Source of the DNA: Vibrio aestuarianus
GTDB taxonomy: Bacteria > Pseudomonadota > Gammaproteobacteria > Enterobacterales > Vibrionaceae
Assembly: GCF_012395185.1 (NCBI RefSeq)
Contig: NZ_JAAZTU010000011.1
Coordinates: 56,351-120,350 of the forward strand
Reading direction: 5' to 3'
DNA: 64,000 nt
Part shown: positions 27,104 through 35,513 of the stretch, one piece after another
Numbering within the stretch: position 1 is the first letter of the stretch
Layout of the letters: each line of letters starts with the position of its first letter
Position numbers and translations under genes: made by a program
Notes under the pieces: generated by a model
What the model saw: the letters and a program-made list of their open reading frames with translations, nothing else
Database searches by the model: none
What the model was told of the DNA's origin: nothing

Positions 27104-28609
27104 TCAAGAATAAATTGACATAGGGGCAATAGAAATTCGCAGCACAGAGCTGGGGACGTTGGTGTCGCTTAACCAAGACTCAAAAGCTTGGCGAATCGGC
27201 CGCCCATTACTTGTAAATAAGTGATGGTATGAACGTAGATCGCTCACCGTAATCACATCACCAATGTTGGCGTAATCTGGCAATTTTTGGTTAAGTTGCT
27301 CAATGGCTGATAACACCAGAGATTGATCGCCGCCATCAACAACGGCGGTTAGGTGCTGCTGACCTTCACCAACCACCACCATGGTGCGTAAAGGCGCAAA
27401 AATTTGCGCTTCAGATTCAACCCATTCCGGCGATACATTCCGGCCAAAACTGGTGATAATCTGGTTTTTCTTACGACCAGTAATAGAAAGGTAACCTTGC
27501 TCATCCAGCGAACCCAAATCGCCCGTGGCTAGCCATTGCTCATTAAAAGGTTGGTTGATATAACCCAGCGCAACATTATCTTTAACAAGCACTTCTCCAT
27601 CCGGCGCAATCATCACTTTTGAATGCGGTAATACTCGTCCACATGTGCCCATTTTCAGTTGTGATGGTGTATTTAAACTCACCACAGAGCCGCATTCCGA
27701 CAGGCCGTAACCCTCAAAAGCCGGAATGTGCATCGCGTGAGCATACTGCATCAACTGCGGGGTAACACGCGCGCCACCCACCGCGACAAAAACCAGCGAG
27801 GCGACAAGAGCAGCATCCTGTTTAGCAACGTGAATCAACGCCATTAACAACGCAGGGGTAAGCACTAAGCTATTGGGTTGATAACTAGCCAGTGCATGTG
27901 CGAAACGCTGTGCATCAAACTGGCTCGACCCCACTAAGCCCACGTCTTCACCTCGCAGTACCACAGAGCTAGCACCAAGCATGATTGGTACATAGATACC
28001 GGTAATATTTTCTAGCAAAGTAGACAGAGGCAGTAAAACCAAGTGGGTATCGCATTTCGCTTGCGTCGCAATCGCATCCTTTAACGTCATGCTCACAGTA
28101 GCTAGGTGTTGACTGCTTAAGCACACCCCTTTAGGTGTTCCTGTTGAGCCTGAAGTGAATGTGACTTTGGCACTGTGATTAAGTAACCGTACGGGTTTAA
28201 CATCACAGATTTTCCATACATTCAGCGACCCAATCGTCACGGCTAGCGGCTGTACTAATGATGCTGATAAGGTATCAGGCCAATCTCCCAACAGTAAATC
28301 GACACCCGCAGAGTCTAAAGTGTGGCGGATTTGCTCCGCTGTAAAAAACATCGGGATCGGTACAATCGGCAACTTAATATACATAGCCGCAAGGTCTGCT
28401 ATCACCCAATCCAAACTGTTTTCAGCGCGCAGAGCAATACAGTGAGGCTGTAAAGATTCAAGTATTGACGCGTAGTCTTTCACTTTTTCTAGCAGTTGAG
28501 CATAACTCAGTCTCATCACTTGGTCAGAGCTATGCGAACAGCCGATAAAAGCAATACGGTCAGGCGTTAGTTCCGCACGCTGCATTAAGGTTTCAATAAT
28601 GGCAGACAT
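27104..28609 (-). CDS. AMP-forming acyl ligase, adenylate-forming family
   Basis: Member of the acyl-CoA synthetase/fatty acyl-AMP ligase family, 501 residues. A3 is FTSGSTGTPKG, A5 EGYGLSECG, A7 ATGDLGSLDEQGYL and A8 ITGRKKNQIITSFGRNVSPEWVE. In the C-terminal A10 position the sequence is FTSNGRPIRQAF, with Arg where the catalytic Lys is normally found. Two bp after the hemolysin-like gene and 7 bp before the diiron gene. It probably activates a fatty or aryl acid; substrate and acceptor are unknown. Confidence 0.85.
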   Translation of the reverse strand: MSAIIETLMQRAELTPDRIAFIGCSHSSDQVMRLSYAQLLEKVKDYASILESLQPHCIALRAENSLDWVIADLAAMYIKLPIVPIPMFFTAEQIRHTLDSAGVDLLLGDWPDTLSASLVQPLAVTIGSLNVWKICDVKPVRLLNHSAKVTFTSGSTGTPKGVCLSSQHLATVSMTLKDAIATQAKCDTHLVLLPLSTLLENITGIYVPIMLGASSVVLRGEDVGLVGSSQFDAQRFAHALASYQPNSLVLTPALLMALIHVAKQDAALVASLVFVAVGGARVTPQLMQYAHAMHIPAFEGYGLSECGSVVSLNTPSQLKMGTCGRVLPHSKVMIAPDGEVLVKDNVALGYINQPFNEQWLATGDLGSLDEQGYLSITGRKKNQIITSFGRNVSPEWVESEAQIFAPLRTMVVVGEGQQHLTAVVDGGDQSLVLSAIEQLNQKLPDYANIGDVITVSDLRSYHHLFTSNGRPIRQAFESWLSDTNVPSSVLRISIAPMSIYS

Positions 28610-28611
28610 CA

Positions 28612-29226
28612 CTACTCTCCTATAACCGTACGGCTGTGGTTTACAAATAAGCTCTGCAAATGCGCCAACCCTTGCTTTAAGTTACCGGCAACAATACGCG
28701 GTTGATGCTGATAGTAATTTCCCCATATTTGGGTAGCATCAGCAATTCGATTTGGATCCGCTTCTGCTAATATCGTAGGGGTTAAGCCTAAACGGCACAT
28801 CATGGCATAAAGGGGATCGGTCGCTGTAAAAATGCACCACTCAAAACCCGATGCCACCAATTTCTCAGTCATGAGTAGGAAATGGACCGGTGACATTCCT
28901 CTAGAAAATGATGCCAGTTGACCAAATTCAATTAAGTTTTCACGGCCAATGTCTTGGCTAAAAACGTTAGATAGAATGGCTTCCGCTGGCTCATCTAAAT
29001 ATTGTTCAAGAAACAAGGCTTCATTGCTGGCAATGCGAAAACCGCATAAAGACTGGATATGGTCGTGATCGAGCAGAGCAAGAAACGTTGGCATGAAACT
29101 ATTGAGTTTCGCGTCAAACGCTAGGGCGTACCGTTCACCAATATACGCTTCGACTTCTTTACGTTTTGGGTGGTCTTTTTCAACCATCTCTAACACTAGT
29201 GTGTTTGCTCGTAAGAGATCTTTCAT
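28612..29226 (-). CDS. Thermostable-hemolysin (delta-VPH) family protein, GNAT/autoinducer-synthase-like
   Basis: 204 residues resembling the Vibrio thermostable hemolysin family (opening with LVLEMVEKDHPKRKEVEAYI, then YALAFDAKLNSFMPTFLAL and IEFGQLASFS). This family is placed by fold similarity near N-acyltransferases and LuxI-type synthases rather than pore-formers; I rely on family knowledge for that. No signal peptide or membrane segment. The start at 29226 has GAGGG eight bases upstream; the Met at 29253 would lie at the predicted transcription start. First gene of the operon. Confidence 0.75.
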   Translation of the reverse strand: MKDLLRANTLVLEMVEKDHPKRKEVEAYIGERYALAFDAKLNSFMPTFLALLDHDHIQSLCGFRIASNEALFLEQYLDEPAEAILSNVFSQDIGRENLIEFGQLASFSRGMSPVHFLLMTEKLVASGFEWCIFTATDPLYAMMCRLGLTPTILAEADPNRIADATQIWGNYYQHQPRIVAGNLKQGLAHLQSLFVNHSRTVIGE

Positions 29227-29257
29227 TTGTTCACCCTCTAACTTTGATTTCATAGTG

Positions 29258-29290
29258 AGAATAAGAAATGAAACTTAAGGGAAACTTAAG
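29258..29290 (-). promoter_or_regulatory. PmrA/QseB-type box and promoter of the seven-gene operon
   Basis: Two exact CTTAAG half-sites (29274-29279 and 29285-29290) are separated by 5 bp, the tandem 11-bp layout of PmrA boxes. On the minus strand a TATTCT -10 (29258-29263) lies 10 bp after the proximal half-site, so the box covers the -35. The operon itself encodes a regulator of this class, suggesting autoregulation. Confidence 0.65.
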
Positions 29291-29319
29291 AAAGTAAATT
29301 TTTTGCTACACGCATAAAA

Positions 29320-29343
29320 AAACCGCGCTTTACAGCACGGTTT
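29320..29343 (-). terminator. Terminator of the methyltransferase gene
   Basis: AAACCGCGC pairs with GCACGGTTT (one G-T), followed on the minus strand by a run of seven T. It insulates the operon downstream. Confidence 0.8.
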
Positions 29344-29388
29344 CTAAGGGGAAATACCGAGATAAAATCGTGAACTAGGATGAAAGGA

Positions 29389-29970
29389 TTACTTACGACC
29401 CACGCCCATCACAACTGGCGCTAGGCCATTTTTTGTTTGCATCTCAAAAGCCACTGAGGTTTCAACCTGACTAAAACCTGCATCTTTAAGTAGTGTTTCG
29501 ATCTGACGTTGGCTAAGACCGTATTCAGGATCATCCTCTGCAACTAACCAGTCCCAGTGCACAAATAAGCCATTGTCATCCAGTAAAGAATGGATAATTG
29601 TGAGCACTTCACTCAAATTAGGCACAAAACCACAAACAGAAGAAGCAACGACAAGGTCAAATTGCTTACGAAAGGCAGGGTGCTGCGCGACTAAACCACG
29701 GGTCAAGAAGTCAACCACAGGTTCAACATTAGACAGTTCTTTTTTGTCTAACTCTTCAATCATCGCTTCCGAGCTGTCTAATGCGACAATATCCTTTACC
29801 TGTGGTGACATCAATTGGCTCAATAAACCCGTACCACAGCCAAAATCAAAAACATGTTTGCCATTGAGTGACGCTAACTTCTGAAGCTGCTGAAAAACGT
29901 TCTGTGCAAAAATAGTCGTGGACTCATCCTGTTCCCACTCAGCTGCGTACTCATCCCATTCGTTCGCCAT
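29389..29970 (-). CDS. Class I SAM-dependent methyltransferase
   Basis: Rossmann-fold methyltransferase of 193 residues. Motif I is VFDFGCGTGLLS, the following acidic ALDSSEAM binds the ribose, and VVASSVCGFVPN forms motif IV. The start at 29970 is chosen for GGAGG upstream; earlier in-frame starts lack one. A separate terminator and the next promoter detach it from the hemolysin-like operon. Substrate unknown. Confidence 0.83.
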   Translation of the reverse strand: MANEWDEYAAEWEQDESTTIFAQNVFQQLQKLASLNGKHVFDFGCGTGLLSQLMSPQVKDIVALDSSEAMIEELDKKELSNVEPVVDFLTRGLVAQHPAFRKQFDLVVASSVCGFVPNLSEVLTIIHSLLDDNGLFVHWDWLVAEDDPEYGLSQRQIETLLKDAGFSQVETSVAFEMQTKNGLAPVVMGVGRK

Positions 29971-30180
29971 CATGGCCTCCGTATTACTTCTTGTATTGGG
30001 GTAATATTGCCAAGAGTAAACCAAAACTATGTGACGTTCATAGCGTTACAACGCAATCTTATTCAAGAAATGGGGCGCTTATTTCATTTGGCGAGAAAAC
30101 AGACAGATAGGCATCCAACTGAAAATTGTTTATGATCCGCTGACTATCATCACTTGTGATTACTATATCTTCGAGTCTTT

Positions 30181-31059
30181 ATGAATCTCTCGCAAATTGA
30201 AGCATTTTGTTCCGTCGCAGAAACTGGTTCTGTTTCTGAAGCGGCACGGCAGCTAGCATGTAACCGCACTAAACTGAGTATGGCGATAAAAGCATTAGAG
30301 AAAGAGCTCGATACAGCCCTGTTTGTGCGAACCGGTAATAACCTCACGCTTTCGGAAGCAGGTAAAGCGATTTACAAAGATTGTGAAAGCGTGTTGGTGA
30401 CAATTGCGCGGATAAAGCATACCTGCACTCAAGTCTCACGCGGGTTTAACGCTGAAATGTGGATAGCCCGTGATGACTCACTACCCGATGCACTATGGCA
30501 AGACTTTGCGCATCAGCTCAATAATCGTTTTCCAGCCACGTCATTCAACTTAGTACTCGCATCGAGCGGTGACTTAGCCAACTTAATTGCCACTCACCAA
30601 GTTGACTTCGCGTTTGGCGTTGATTACGAGCGTATCAATGACCCCAGAATTACCTACCAGCCTTTGGGCAAAATCCGCATGATGTCGGTGTGTAAAAGTG
30701 ACCACCCACTGACCAAAATCAAACGTGTAACCGATGAAGAACTCCGCAAAGCAATGCAAGCGGTGATGGTTTACCTGAATGAGAAGGATAATCCAGAGCT
30801 ACAACCTTTTTCACGTCGATATATCGGTTTCTCTAGTTTTGATTACATGCTCAACACCATTTTGACAGAAAATGCATGGGGAGTTTTGCCCGAGCCACTT
30901 ATTCGCCGTTATTTGCGTGAACAAAAACTAACGGTAATCAAGCATACTTATGGTTTAACCCAAGAAGATTATTGCATGTTCACCGCAACAGGCATGGCGG
31001 AACATCCTGGAATGAATTGGTTGGCGGATAAACTCAGCGATTACTTGTTTGATTTTTAA
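30181..31059 (+). CDS. LysR-family transcriptional regulator
   Basis: 292 residues. Helix-turn-helix at about 3-60 (EAFCSVAETGSVSEAARQLACNRTKLSMAIKALEKEL), effector domain after 85 with MMSVCKSDHPL. Divergent from the methyltransferase, which is the usual arrangement for a LysR target, and upstream of a cation-efflux gene. A GTCAGT...ACTGAC dyad lies just after it (31079-31099). Effector unknown. Confidence 0.88.
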   Translation: MNLSQIEAFCSVAETGSVSEAARQLACNRTKLSMAIKALEKELDTALFVRTGNNLTLSEAGKAIYKDCESVLVTIARIKHTCTQVSRGFNAEMWIARDDSLPDALWQDFAHQLNNRFPATSFNLVLASSGDLANLIATHQVDFAFGVDYERINDPRITYQPLGKIRMMSVCKSDHPLTKIKRVTDEELRKAMQAVMVYLNEKDNPELQPFSRRYIGFSSFDYMLNTILTENAWGVLPEPLIRRYLREQKLTVIKHTYGLTQEDYCMFTATGMAEHPGMNWLADKLSDYLFDF

Positions 31060-31239
31060 TCCAATCCAGACTCAAGCAGTCAGTGTCAAAAAAACTGACA
31101 GGCAGGCAATTCGTAACTCTTTGTTTTTAAATAAAATAATAATGTTAAATTGATTCCACTATCAATTACGCTCACTTAACGATTGTCAAAAATGGGTTTT
31201 CAGCCAAAATAACACCATGTTTTCAACAGGTATTATTTT

Positions 31240-32136
31240 ATGTGCGCTCGAACAAGAAATAACGAAAATCGTGTATTAACGATTTCTGCCCTTTTGGCTT
31301 CTGGCTTTGCTGGCGGTGGTTTAGTGGTAGGTATGCTTGTCGGCTCATTAGTTATCGTGTTTGATGGTGTCTATTCACTGGTCAGCTTGCTGTTAACATT
31401 ATTGTCGCTGGTGGCTTCACGTTATATCCGTAAACCTTCAGATTCTCAATTTCCATTGGGTAGGGCCGTTTTTGAACCAGCGGTAATTGCAATTAAAGCC
31501 AGCGTGATTTTATTAGTAGTGAGTTATTCGCTCTACTCAGCTGTCGTTGCATTATTTACTGGTGGGCGTGAAGTGGATGCTTCTATCGCAACACTCTTTG
31601 GCGCAATCAACGTTATTGGCTGTGGCTTTGCCTGGTGGTTTATTGCTCAAAAAAGTAAGCGTTACTCTTCTGGCTTAATCGAAGCAGAAACGAAACAGTG
31701 GCAAATGGACACGCTATTAAGTGTCGTGGTAACCGTAGGTTTCTTAGTGGCTTTTTTAGTGACAATGTCACCTTATGCGGAGTATGCCGTATATGTAGAT
31801 CCAATGATGATGCTACTAATGTCGTTTTATTTTATTAAAGTGCCTTACGACATGCTCAAATCCGCGATGCGTGAATTACTGATGATGTCGGCGAGCAAAG
31901 AAATTTGTAACACAGTTGACCAAGGCGTAATAGCCGCAGGTGAAGAATCAGACCAAGAGATTGAATTGACTTCCGTGACTAAAGTAGGCCACGAGTTATG
32001 GGTAAACGTAGATATTCGCCCAGAAGAGAATGAAATGATTGCTATCGAAGATATTGAAAGTACACGTCGTTCGTTACATAAGCGTTTATCGAAACTGCCT
32101 TTTGAATTGCAATTAAACATGAACATTGCACGATAG
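31240..32136 (+). CDS. Cation diffusion facilitator family transporter
   Basis: Inner-membrane divalent-cation exporter type, 298 residues with about six hydrophobic helices and a cytoplasmic C-terminal domain (after ~205). The metal-site positions look reduced: TM2 has FDGVYSLVS (one Asp, no second Asp/His four residues later) and TM5 has WQMDTLLS (one Asp). YIRKPSDSQFPLGRAVFEP matches the conserved post-TM2 loop. Metal specificity cannot be assigned. The start has only a weak ribosome site. Confidence 0.85.
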   Translation: MCARTRNNENRVLTISALLASGFAGGGLVVGMLVGSLVIVFDGVYSLVSLLLTLLSLVASRYIRKPSDSQFPLGRAVFEPAVIAIKASVILLVVSYSLYSAVVALFTGGREVDASIATLFGAINVIGCGFAWWFIAQKSKRYSSGLIEAETKQWQMDTLLSVVVTVGFLVAFLVTMSPYAEYAVYVDPMMMLLMSFYFIKVPYDMLKSAMRELLMMSASKEICNTVDQGVIAAGEESDQEIELTSVTKVGHELWVNVDIRPEENEMIAIEDIESTRRSLHKRLSKLPFELQLNMNIAR

Positions 32137-32150
32137 TCACAAACCTTCAT

Positions 32151-32186
32151 AAAAAAGACCTCAACCATTATGGTGAGGTCTTTTTG
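32151..32186. terminator. Bidirectional terminator between CDF and exporter genes
   Basis: Stem AAAAAGACCTCA-CCA / TGG-GAGGTCTTTTT with a TTA loop and A/T tails on both sides, between convergent genes. Confidence 0.8.
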
Positions 32187-32205
32187 TTTCTAATAGCCAA
32201 TTCGC

Positions 32206-33126
32206 CTAGCTTGCTTGTGTTGCCTCGCTCTCTTTAACAGATGACGATCTATCTTTTGTCGCCCACCAACACATTAATGAGCCAATGGTGACCATCACGA
32301 CACCTTGCCAAAAACTGACACCGAGCACCACTCCCAATATAACCGAAGAAAATAGCGTCGAAATGACAGGAGTGAAATAGGAAAGCGTAGCCAGTAACAG
32401 CATATTTCCTCGAATAATCGCGACATTCCACAACGCATAGCCACTGCCCATAACCACACCAGTGATCACTAAATTTAAAGTAGCAGGGAGTGTAAATACT
32501 AACGCTCGTTCATCACTGAAGAAATATTGAATCCAAAGTGCGCTGGCTGTGGCGATAAAAAAGACGATAATTGCATTTTGTCCATTCGCTAACTGTTTGG
32601 TTATATTGCAATATACAGCCCAGATAATCGCTCCCGCAAACGCCATACTATAAGTCGCTGGGTTAGTGGCGATGTTGCGAGAAAACTGTTCGATAGAAAA
32701 GCCATCGTCACCAGCGATCGTCCAAGCCACCCCCACAAAAGCTAATGCAACGCTCGGGTAAACGAGTAAATTAATTGGTTTACGAGTAACAATAACAGCC
32801 AACAACACCGTCAGTGCTGGCCATAAATAATTGATAACTGCCATTTCTAACGCCTGATGACGGTCATTTGCCATGCCAAGTGCTAGCGCTAAGCAAATTT
32901 CATAGCTGACAAAAAGCGCGCCACCAATCAGCAAGTAACGTAAAGAAAATTGCTTTAGCTTAGGAAAACCCATCACTAGCACGAGAAATATCGAACTCAC
33001 TGTGTAGATCAAAGCCGCCCCCCCAATTGGGCTAAATTGCTCAGCCACTGTTCGGGTGAGCCCCATAAGACAGCTCCATAGCAAAATGGCAGCCACACCA
33101 AACAAGGTGTGCTTATGTTGTTTCAA
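32206..33126 (-). CDS. yddG: DMT-family aromatic amino acid exporter, YddG-like
   Basis: Ten-helix EamA/DMT transporter of 306 residues. The opening TLFGVAAILLWSCLMGLTRTVAEQFSPIGGAALIY follows YddG, an exporter of aromatic amino acids in enterobacteria; ALGMANDRHQALEMAVINYLWPALT is also typical. The start is TTG at 33126 with AAGGAAGG six bases upstream. Interesting beside the aromatic-uptake block 17 kb away, but no shared site was found. Confidence 0.85.
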   Translation of the reverse strand: MKQHKHTLFGVAAILLWSCLMGLTRTVAEQFSPIGGAALIYTVSSIFLVLVMGFPKLKQFSLRYLLIGGALFVSYEICLALALGMANDRHQALEMAVINYLWPALTVLLAVIVTRKPINLLVYPSVALAFVGVAWTIAGDDGFSIEQFSRNIATNPATYSMAFAGAIIWAVYCNITKQLANGQNAIIVFFIATASALWIQYFFSDERALVFTLPATLNLVITGVVMGSGYALWNVAIIRGNMLLLATLSYFTPVISTLFSSVILGVVLGVSFWQGVVMVTIGSLMCWWATKDRSSSVKESEATQAS

Positions 33127-33149
33127 TGATGACCTTCCTTCGCTGTCAT

Positions 33150-33719
33150 TTAACTGGTTGAGAGACTGCTGACTTCTTTTAATGAGCGAATCACTCGGGC
33201 TGGTGTACCACCAACCAGTGTATCGGGTGGCACATCTTGATTAACCACAGAATTGGCCGCCACCACCGAACGCGCACCAATGGTGACACCTTGGTTAATA
33301 ATAACGTTACCGCCAATCCAAACATCATCTTCCACTACGATGGGTTTACAAAACGTCTCCCATAAACGGCGACTGCGATAATCTAAAGAGTGAGAAGGTG
33401 TATAAAATTGAGTATTAGGGCCAATAAGAACATGATTGCCGATGGTAATACAAGCACCGTCTAACATAGTGACATTCATATTGATGAAGGTTTCGTCACC
33501 AATGTGAATCGTTTCACCAAACTCACAGTGAAAAGGAGGTTGAACAACGCTGTGACCAATGGCACCGAACAGTTGCTGCTGTAATGAATAACGCTGCGAC
33601 GCATCACAACATTGGTTAATTTGAATTTGCAATTGAGCCGCTTTGCAACGAATTCTATCTATTTCAGGATCGGCACCATCAAAGATTTGTCCATCCATCA
33701 TTTTTTCCATTTCAGTCAT
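33150..33719 (-). CDS. Maltose/galactoside O-acetyltransferase-like (LbH family)
   Basis: Trimeric left-handed beta-helix acetyltransferase using acetyl-CoA, 189 residues. The N-terminal MAC domain carries EKMMDGQIFDGADPEIDRIR; hexapeptide repeats follow from about 70 (FINMNVTMLDGACITIGNHVLIGPN), with catalytic His in YTPSHSLD and the C-terminal GGNVIINQGVTIGARSVVAANSVV coil. The start at 33719 is set by AGGAG. Only 23 bp before yddG in the same direction, so probably co-transcribed. Confidence 0.88.
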   Translation of the reverse strand: MTEMEKMMDGQIFDGADPEIDRIRCKAAQLQIQINQCCDASQRYSLQQQLFGAIGHSVVQPPFHCEFGETIHIGDETFINMNVTMLDGACITIGNHVLIGPNTQFYTPSHSLDYRSRRLWETFCKPIVVEDDVWIGGNVIINQGVTIGARSVVAANSVVNQDVPPDTLVGGTPARVIRSLKEVSSLSTS

Positions 33720-33827
33720 CTTTTCACTCCTCATCGCAATAAAAAGCCAGAGTACGCTGAAATAAAAAAGAAAAAAGAGAAAATGTCGCTCGTACATTTT
33801 CCCCCTTTTTACATCGCTCATGGCGAA

Positions 33828-34226
33828 TTAAATGATTTCCCAACTATGGGTCATCACCACACCTTTACCTAACATCAAACAGACTGAGCAGTATTTCTCT
33901 AATGAATCTTGAGCTACCTTTGCCACCACGGTGGGGTCAAGATTTTCTCCAGAAACTTCAAAATGAATGTTTACCGCGGTAAAAATACGCGGTGCTGTGT
34001 CGCGGCGCTCTGTGGTTAATTTAGCAACACACGATGTCACATTTTGCTTGGCCGATTTCAAACCATCAACTACATCGACAGAGCTACAACCACCAGCAGC
34101 CATCAGAACCATTTCCATTGGGCTGGGTGCACTCGCACCGCCACTACCATCCATCACAATAGAGTGACCCGATTGTGATTGCCCTAAAAATTTAAAATCT
34201 TCAACCCACTTAACTTCTGCTTGCAT
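33828..34226 (-). CDS. OsmC-like family protein, YhfA type
   Basis: 132-residue OsmC/Ohr superfamily protein. The peroxidatic-type cysteines are visible in GGCSSVD and EKYCSVC. The PSPMEMVLMAAGGC stretch is typical of the YhfA-like branch, whose role is less clear than that of OsmC/Ohr peroxidases. The start is taken at ATG 34226; a GTG one codon upstream is possible. Confidence 0.87.
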   Translation of the reverse strand: MQAEVKWVEDFKFLGQSQSGHSIVMDGSGGASAPSPMEMVLMAAGGCSSVDVVDGLKSAKQNVTSCVAKLTTERRDTAPRIFTAVNIHFEVSGENLDPTVVAKVAQDSLEKYCSVCLMLGKGVVMTHSWEII

Positions 34227-34257
34227 CACTTGATCTCTTATTCATTGGCTGTGAATT

Positions 34258-34419
34258 ATACCAATCACCGTAAGTCAGTGTTCCGAAATAGCGTAGAAAA
34301 AATGCTTGATAGCAAGGCGGAATTTTTCGATAAGTAACTATTCTACAATCAAAAATTCTAACGCTGTTATCGAGTATTTTAACAAGCTAGGATGACCAGT
34401 TATTTACTACGATTGGTAT
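34258..34419. repeat. Vibrio-type interspersed repeat (MITE-like)
   Basis: 162-bp non-coding element with perfect 9-bp terminal inverted repeats ATACCAATC / GATTGGTAT. Inside are CTTGATAGCAAGGCGGAATTT and AACAAGCTAGGATGACCAGT stretches that I recognise as typical of a dispersed intergenic repeat of vibrios. No ORF. It fills the gap between the OsmC-like and oxidoreductase genes. Confidence 0.6.
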
Positions 34420-35399
34420 TACTGTTTATCGGAAGGGAAAACCACTCCGGTTTGACGGCGTATTTCCGTTAATAATTTGGACACCAGTAGTGAACGTTGT
34501 TTGCATTGCTCATCAATACTGTTTCGCTGGATTTGCGCGGCAAATTTCTGAGCTTCATAAAACATGCGATTCGTTTGTTGATCAACACTTAAATCTTCAC
34601 GACAGCCACTGCGACTAATTTTTGTGACACGATTGCAGATAGAAATCATCTCAACTTGCAACGCAGCCTCTTCACCTTGGATCTCACTTGGCAAGTAAGA
34701 ATCGCTAGTTTTGGAGTGCATTAACACTACATCAAAACCTTTGTATCCTAAAATGACACTGCCATTGCCATCCACCCCCGTATCCAACAAATGAGCTTGG
34801 GCTTGAACTGAGTCTGGCTCACCAAACAATTCAACCGCAGAACCTAGACAGTAGTAACCAATATCCATGATGGAACCATTAGAAAATTCAGCTAAGAAAG
34901 TGTTTGGTCTTTGGCCATTTAAATATTTAGGGTAACGAGATGAGTATTGGCAGTAGCTAATCATCGCTTTGCGAATAGCACCAATTTGCGATAACTGCTG
35001 TTTAATAACAGCAAAATTTGGTAAATGCGGCGTCATAAATGCTTCAAATAAAATGACATTTTGCTGCTCTGCCACTTTATACATCTGCTGCGCTAGTGGG
35101 TAATTTGATGCCAAAGGCTTTTCACATATGACATGCTTACCTGCCTCCATCATTTGAATCGACTGCGGACCATGCAGTGCATTAGGACTTGCAATATAGA
35201 CCGCGTCAACCTCATCGCACTCCCCTAACTGGACTAAATCGGTAAATAAAACCGGAGAATCGTATTTCGCTGCAAATTCTTTTGCTTTATCGAAACTGCG
35301 CGAGTAGACCGCCGTCAGCTTAAAAGCGCCTGTTTTTAATGCGCCTTCAATAAATTGATCGGTAATCCAGTTGGTTCCAATAACCGCTAAGCGAATCAT
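34419..35399 (-). CDS. Gfo/Idh/MocA family oxidoreductase
   Basis: NAD(P)-dependent dehydrogenase of 326 residues. Rossmann start IRLAVIGTNWITDQF, then VYIASPNALHGPQ and the conserved EKPLASN with the catalytic lysine; GYYCLGSAVELFG sits in the substrate domain. Sugar or inositol-type substrate, not assignable. The start has AAGGAG seven bases upstream. The stop abuts the repeat element. Confidence 0.87.
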   Translation of the reverse strand: MIRLAVIGTNWITDQFIEGALKTGAFKLTAVYSRSFDKAKEFAAKYDSPVLFTDLVQLGECDEVDAVYIASPNALHGPQSIQMMEAGKHVICEKPLASNYPLAQQMYKVAEQQNVILFEAFMTPHLPNFAVIKQQLSQIGAIRKAMISYCQYSSRYPKYLNGQRPNTFLAEFSNGSIMDIGYYCLGSAVELFGEPDSVQAQAHLLDTGVDGNGSVILGYKGFDVVLMHSKTSDSYLPSEIQGEEAALQVEMISICNRVTKISRSGCREDLSVDQQTNRMFYEAQKFAAQIQRNSIDEQCKQRSLLVSKLLTEIRRQTGVVFPSDKQ

Positions 35400-35479
35400 A
35401 ATGAGCTCCTTTTACAAATTTCACTCATTATCTGGAGTTACGGAGTAGGAAGCAATCTTACTTTACAAGAATAAAATAA

Positions 35480-35513
35480 AGAAAACCCCACTAAGCTTTC
35501 GCCTAGTGGGGTT
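35480..35513 (-). terminator. Terminator of the CsrB-family RNA
   Basis: AACCCCACTA pairs with TAGTGGGGTT around an inner AGGC/GCTT hairpin; on the minus strand TTTTC follows. Confidence 0.85.

Noticed and set aside
28612..29226. Thermostable-hemolysin gene as a secreted toxin
   Set aside because: No signal peptide or membrane-inserting segment, and it lies first in an enzyme operon; the toxin name is historical.
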